Source: JBAZOJ01 sp041648755
GTDB lineage: Bacteria > Planctomycetota > B143-G9
Assembly: GCA_041648755.1 (NCBI GenBank)
Contig: JBAZOJ010000139.1
Span: 1 to 9,980 of the forward strand
Length of the DNA: 9,980 nt
Direction: 5' to 3'
The first letter of the stretch is position 1. Each line of letters begins with the position of its first letter. The translations under genes were made by a program, and so were the position numbers. The notes under the pieces are model-generated. The model made no database searches. It was given only the letters and a program-made list of their open reading frames with translations, and was not told where the DNA came from. Below are positions 6,741-9,980 of the stretch, in pieces.

Positions 6741-8774
6741 ATGGCATTCGACAGAATCAAGTCCATAACGGGGCGGGAACTGCTTGGACAGATGGCCTCC
6801 AATCCGGCGATGCGCCATCTCAGCCCGGAAGTGCTGCGGTTCTTCGCAGACTACCTTGACGGTGAGAAGGCCGTCGCGTTCGGCAAACAGCATGTAATCA
6901 ACTCGCACTTCCCCGCCGTCCCGAGCCGCGCCTTCACTCGGTTCGTCGAACGAATGGCGGAAGGAAGCCACTCGAAGTTTCCGCTGTACTCCGTCACTTT
7001 TGCCATCACCAACAGGTGCCTCTTCGAGTGCAGTCATTGCTACAACGCTGGCCGCAGCCAGACGGACACCCCCCTGGAGACCCTGAAACGGACGGCAGAC
7101 CGGTTGACCGAGATGGGGGCGATCTGTGTTCACCTGACAGGCGGAGAGCCGTTGCTCCGGGATGACATCAAGGAGATTGCACTCGCATTCGGCGGAAGGG
7201 TTAGCCTGAGCGTCGGGACGACCGGACTCGGGTTGACGGCGGCCAAGGTTCGGGAACTTCGCGACGCGGACGTCTTTGCGGTCGGAATCAGCCTCGACTC
7301 GGATATCCCGGGGGAACACAACCGTCAAAGGGGCCGGGATGATGCTTTCGACATAGCGATGGAAGGCCTCAAGATCGCGCGGGACGGGGGGATGTACCCT
7401 TACTTCGTGACCGTGGCAAGCCGGGAACTGCTGGCCGGAGATCGCTTCGACAAGTTTGTCCGGTTCGCCCGCGACGCCGGGGCGCTCGAAATCCATGTTC
7501 TCGAGCCCTGCCCCGTCGGCAGGCTCGCAGGTCACACCGAATCGGTTCTGACAAAGCATGAACGCGAGGTACTGCTGGACAAGCAGCGCGAGTATGCCCG
7601 CAAGCTCGATATGCCGATCGTCAGCACTTTCGCCTACATCGAGTCACCAGAGTTCTTCGGCTGTGGCGCGGGAGGGTCGCACCTTTACATCGATGGAAGC
7701 GGCGAAGTGTGCCCGTGCCAACTGGTTCCGCTTTCGTTTGGCAACATCTGCTCCGAGCCCTTTGAGCAGATATTCGAGCGGATGCACAAGCACTTCGGAC
7801 AGGCGACCACGGAATGCCTTGGGAAGGTGCTGAATGCACACATCAACCCGCAGGAGCAGCTTCCCCTTTCTCCGGCCAAATCCGGGCAACTATGCCGGGA
7901 GTTCCTGTCCCCCGACCGCCCGGTGGCGCGGTACAGCGAGGTGGCACGGCGAGCAGGAGACAGCGCGATCGGAAATGTCGAGCTGATCGAAGCGTACAAC
8001 ACGGTCCACGGCGACTACAACAACTACTGGTTGTCGCGCGCTGCTGCTCCAATCCACGAGTTAGTAGAGCGGCTCGGAGAGATCAAGGCGGAGAGGGTAT
8101 TCGAGGCCGGCTGCGGCACGGGCTATTGCACCAGGCTGCTTGTCGGTGCGCTGCCTGGAGGCGCGTCAATCCGCGCGGTGGATATCTCCGAGGGCATGAT
8201 CAGCGAAGCCAGGAAAAGGCTGGCCGGAGTCCCTCCGGGGAAGGTCGCCTTTGTCTGTGGGGACGCTCTGGAGGATCTGCGCCGACAGGCGGATCTGGAT
8301 CTGATCGTGTCAAGCTGGGTGCTGGGGTACATCAAGTTGCGGCCGTTCTTCGAAGCCGCGGCCAAGGCTTTGAAGCCGGGAGGGCGCCTGGCGTTCGTCG
8401 TGCACCGGGAGAACTCGCCGCGCGAAGCCCTGGAGATATTCTCGCACTTAGTAGGGATGAATCCATCGGTACTGACCCGTGGAGTGGACTTCGATTTTCC
8501 GGCCAGCGGTGAGTATGCGTCGCTTTTGCTATCCGAAGCGGGCTTCAATGAGGTAAACTGTTGGGAGGGCTCGGTGGACTTCGATTGCGATTCCCCCGAG
8601 GAGGCAATCGAACATCTGCTGAAGTCCGGTGCCGGAACGGTGTATTACGAGGCCGTTGCGAAGCCGGACCGAGACCGTCTCAGCGTGGAGTTTATCAAGG
8701 AATTGCGCCGCCGGTACCCCGGCGGAGGAATAAAAGTCACTCACGACTTTGTGAGTTGTATCGCGAAACGCTGA
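6741..8774 (+). CDS. Radical SAM/SPASM-like protein fused to a class I methyltransferase
   Basis: 677 aa. Residues 1-80 form a helical N-terminal region of unknown role. Radical SAM domain from about 81: cluster motif TNRCLFECSHC (90-100, C93, C97, C100), aromatic-rich follow-up YNAG, and SAM-binding GGEP (134-137). A SPASM-like auxiliary-cluster region follows (about 308-390): GCGAG with C308, GEVCPC with C324 and C326, C337 in FGNIC, and C359 and C385 further on. From about 415 a second enzyme begins: class I methyltransferase with glycine-rich VFEAGCGTGYC (453-463), AVDISEGM (479-486), CGDAL (506-510) and LIVSSWVLGYI (521-531). The first half would do radical chemistry, probably on a peptide or protein (the usual SPASM role), and the second a SAM-dependent methylation. 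The true substrate is unknown and no precursor peptide gene is adjacent. DUF2807 gene 35 bases downstream, likely co-transcribed. Confidence 0.9.
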   Translation: MAFDRIKSITGRELLGQMASNPAMRHLSPEVLRFFADYLDGEKAVAFGKQHVINSHFPAVPSRAFTRFVERMAEGSHSKFPLYSVTFAITNRCLFECSHCYNAGRSQTDTPLETLKRTADRLTEMGAICVHLTGGEPLLRDDIKEIALAFGGRVSLSVGTTGLGLTAAKVRELRDADVFAVGISLDSDIPGEHNRQRGRDDAFDIAMEGLKIARDGGMYPYFVTVASRELLAGDRFDKFVRFARDAGALEIHVLEPCPVGRLAGHTESVLTKHEREVLLDKQREYARKLDMPIVSTFAYIESPEFFGCGAGGSHLYIDGSGEVCPCQLVPLSFGNICSEPFEQIFERMHKHFGQATTECLGKVLNAHINPQEQLPLSPAKSGQLCREFLSPDRPVARYSEVARRAGDSAIGNVELIEAYNTVHGDYNNYWLSRAAAPIHELVERLGEIKAERVFEAGCGTGYCTRLLVGALPGGASIRAVDISEGMISEARKRLAGVPPGKVAFVCGDALEDLRRQADLDLIVSSWVLGYIKLRPFFEAAAKALKPGGRLAFVVHRENSPREALEIFSHLVGMNPSVLTRGVDFDFPASGEYASLLLSEAGFNEVNCWEGSVDFDCDSPEEAIEHLLKSGAGTVYYEAVAKPDRDRLSVEFIKELRRRYPGGGIKVTHDFVSCIAKR

Positions 8775-8788
8775 GAGCCGAAAGGCTC
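8775..8788 (+). other. Small intercistronic hairpin with GAAA loop
   Basis: GAGCC-GAAA-GGCTC begins at the base after the radical SAM stop codon. It is short and has no T tract, so it is not a terminator. It could set differential stability or translation of the downstream DUF2807 cistron. Low weight. Confidence 0.35.
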
Positions 8789-8809
8789 CGGCGAGAACGG
8801 AGAACGGCA

Positions 8810-9463
8810 ATGTCTGGAGCGATCAAGTCTGAAGTACGTCCGGTGGAAAGCTTCGACAAAATAACACTGAAGGGCTTTGGAGATCTGGAGATAACCCAGG
8901 CAGATGCCGAATCGCTCGTTGTGGAAGCCGACGAGGATACGCTCGGGCGTGTAAAGAGCACGATAAAGGAAGGCGTACTGGTGCTGAACCAGGACTTCGA
9001 CTGGCTGCGTTTGTTGATACCGCGCCCGCCGTTGAAATTCCGCGTAACGGTGAAGAACCTGCGCGGCATCTCGGTTTCGGGCTCGGGCAAGGTGAATGTT
9101 GGAGACGTAAAGACGGATGTACTCGAGATCCGGATCTCAGGTGCGGCGGACATAGCTGTGTCCGGTCTTGTCGCGGACAGCCTTGAGCTTGCGACCAACG
9201 GAGCCGGGAACTGCAAAGTTGGCGGGGGCAAAGCTACGAAGCAGAAGATGGTGCTTAACGGCGCGGGCCATTTCGAATCGCCCGGTCTTGAAGGCGAGAA
9301 CGTATCCGTGCGGATCTCCGGTGCCGGTTCCGCGACAGTCTGGGCGAAGGAAACGCTCGAAGCACGTATTTCCGGCGCAGGCAACATCAGCTACTTCGGA
9401 AGCCCGAAGCTGACCACCTCGATCAGCGGATTTGGCGACCTCAAGCACCTGGGAGATAAGTAG
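8810..9463 (+). CDS. DUF2807 (head GIN domain) protein
   Basis: 217 aa. The start ATG at 8810 is preceded by GGAGA (8799-8803). The frame is open upstream into the radical SAM gene, but that extension is a low-quality Arg-rich shadow. The body is a repetitive beta-structure of the DUF2807/head-GIN family: VESFDKITLKGFGDLEITQ (12-30), then repeated units of the type ISGSG/ISGAG/LNGAG (VSVSGSGKV, IRISGAADI, LATNGAGNC, LNGAGHF, RISGAGSA, RISGAGNI, SISGFGDL) that suggest a right-handed beta-helix. Most relatives carry a lipoprotein or Sec signal; this one has none, so a cytoplasmic location is possible. The family's function is not established. Probably translated from the same mRNA as the radical SAM-methyltransferase. 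Confidence 0.88.
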   Translation: MSGAIKSEVRPVESFDKITLKGFGDLEITQADAESLVVEADEDTLGRVKSTIKEGVLVLNQDFDWLRLLIPRPPLKFRVTVKNLRGISVSGSGKVNVGDVKTDVLEIRISGAADIAVSGLVADSLELATNGAGNCKVGGGKATKQKMVLNGAGHFESPGLEGENVSVRISGAGSATVWAKETLEARISGAGNISYFGSPKLTTSISGFGDLKHLGDK

Positions 9464-9554
9464 GGGATAGCGGAACGAAGCGCTTGCGGCGTCTGCGTAG
9501 AGAACATGCAGAAACCGTAGCGATAACGGCTTGGCTATGCGGTTTGTGCAGCGC
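9464..9554. other. Short convergent intergenic region with imperfect inverted repeats
   Basis: Between the DUF2807 gene (plus) and the FGE-like gene (minus), which converge. Contains an imperfect inverted repeat, AAACCGTAGC (9511-9520) against GCTATGCGGTTT (9534-9545) with a 2-base bulge, which may act as a weak bidirectional terminator. No gene, no clear T tract. Confidence 0.4.
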
Positions 9555-9566
9555 CTAAGGCTGCAC
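9546..9566 (-). other. Hairpin spanning the stop codon of the FGE-like gene
   Basis: GTGCAGC (9546-9552) and GCTGCAC (9560-9566) form a perfect 7-bp stem. With one bulged base it extends to 8 bp and a 4-base loop that contains the TAG stop. No T run follows on either strand, so it is not a classic terminator. Confidence 0.5.
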
Positions 9567-9980
9567 AATCGGCGGCGCAAGCACCACTCGGAAGCCGATG
9601 AGGCACCTGTTTTCCGGCTTGTTCCAAGATCTGCTTGCAGAGCGGCATTCAGCCGCTCTTGCGGAACTATCGTTGCCTCGCACTACGCGCCCAGTGCTTT
9701 CCGCCGGACCAACGGGGTCAGTTTGCTCAAGTTCAGAATACGCTTCCGCGTACCAATCCAGACACCACTCCGGCACACTTCCGTACATATCGTACAGCCC
9801 CCATGCGTTGGGCTCCTTGCCGCCCACGGGCTGCGGCCCTCGCGCATCGGTCGCTTCGTACCAGGCGAAGTCACCCAGCCGCCCTGCGTCGTCGCCGAAG
9901 AAGTACTCCGTCGAGCTCCCGGCACGGCAACAATACTCCCATTCGGCCTCGGTGGGAAGCCGGTACTCCATTCCGTCGGG
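9555..9980 (-). CDS. SUMF1/FGE-like domain protein, C-terminal part (partial at window edge)
   Basis: 141 codons of open frame to the stop at 9555; the frame continues past the right edge (PDG before the Met at 9971), so that Met is internal. Family motifs: YRLPTEAEWEYCCRAGS (6-22 of the visible part), AWYEATD (39-45), NAWGLYDMYGSVPEWCLDWY (58-77) and a closing IGFRVVLAP. SUMF1 domains (C-type-lectin-like fold) include formylglycine-generating enzyme, which oxidises a sulfatase cysteine, and many non-FGE relatives. Here GNVWEW is GSVPEW, and the RGGSW-x-CxxxxC active-site segment reads RGNDSSARAAEC: the second cysteine position is kept (C112) and the first is Ala. It is therefore unlikely to be a true FGE. 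The upstream part, including any signal peptide or partner kinase domain, is not visible. Confidence 0.85.
   Translation of the reverse strand, partial: PDGMEYRLPTEAEWEYCCRAGSSTEYFFGDDAGRLGDFAWYEATDARGPQPVGGKEPNAWGLYDMYGSVPEWCLDWYAEAYSELEQTDPVGPAESTGRVVRGNDSSARAAECRSASRSWNKPENRCLIGFRVVLAPPIVQP

Noticed and set aside
7814..8512. A 232-codon plus-strand frame within the radical SAM-methyltransferase gene
   Set aside because: It lies in another frame of a gene with clear domains throughout, has Arg/Gly/Ala-rich low-quality sequence and no start signal.
8561..8809. Upstream extension of the DUF2807 frame inside the radical SAM gene
   Set aside because: The extra 83 residues are Arg-rich shadow sequence of the overlapping gene; the ATG at 8810 has a GGAGA site and begins the family domain.
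9464..9554. Possible template repeat of a diversity-generating retroelement next to the FGE-like gene
   Set aside because: The gap is only about 90 bases and shows no near-copy of the C-terminal coding segment; no reverse transcriptase is in the window.

Overview
The window looks like a chromosomal segment of a GC-rich Gram-negative bacterium. The best guess is the PVC superphylum (Lentisphaerota, Kiritimatiellota or Planctomycetota) or a close ecological relative. This rests on gene content only: large pseudopilins with a short leader and an N-x-H-x-G motif near the middle, an exported protein with a charged beta-rich N-terminal domain and a 'LDPDHRGAREFLG' TPR-like stretch, and an SUMF1/FGE-type protein. 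No rRNA, tRNA or other phylogenetic marker is present, so the assignment is an inference.

Layout. Left block, minus strand (about 1-3596): three genes read leftwards with gaps of 22 and 16 bases and probably form one operon. They are an exported cysteine-rich DnaJ-zinc-finger-like protein with 14 CXXC motifs, a DusB-like tRNA-dihydrouridine synthase, and the N-terminal 396 codons of a two-TM sensor-like membrane protein that starts with GTG and runs off the window. A clear Rho-independent terminator (3647-3679) separates this operon from the next block.

Middle block, minus strand (3700-5500): two tandem, nearly identical pseudopilin genes (226 and 228 aa), each with its own copy of the same upstream region, including a TTGACT-N16-TAAAAA/TACAAA promoter. 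The duplication unit is about 0.91 kb. The only terminator lies after the left copy.

Right block, plus strand (5509-9463): a complete M29-family aminopeptidase with all metal ligands, followed by a GC-rich terminator hairpin. Then come a 677-aa radical SAM/SPASM-like protein fused to a class I SAM methyltransferase domain and, 35 bases later, a DUF2807 (head GIN) beta-repeat protein without a signal peptide, probably co-transcribed with it. At the right edge, on the minus strand, is the C-terminal part of an SUMF1/FGE-like protein whose catalytic and core motifs are eroded.

The items most worth following up are the radical SAM-methyltransferase fusion paired with a DUF2807 protein, the 14-CXXC exported zinc-finger-like protein without a J domain, the pseudopilin pair in which one copy has a close extra cysteine pair, and the degenerate FGE-like protein, whose C-terminal segment falls where diversity-generating retroelements act in related folds. 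No CRISPR array, integrase, IS element, reverse transcriptase or RNA gene was seen.
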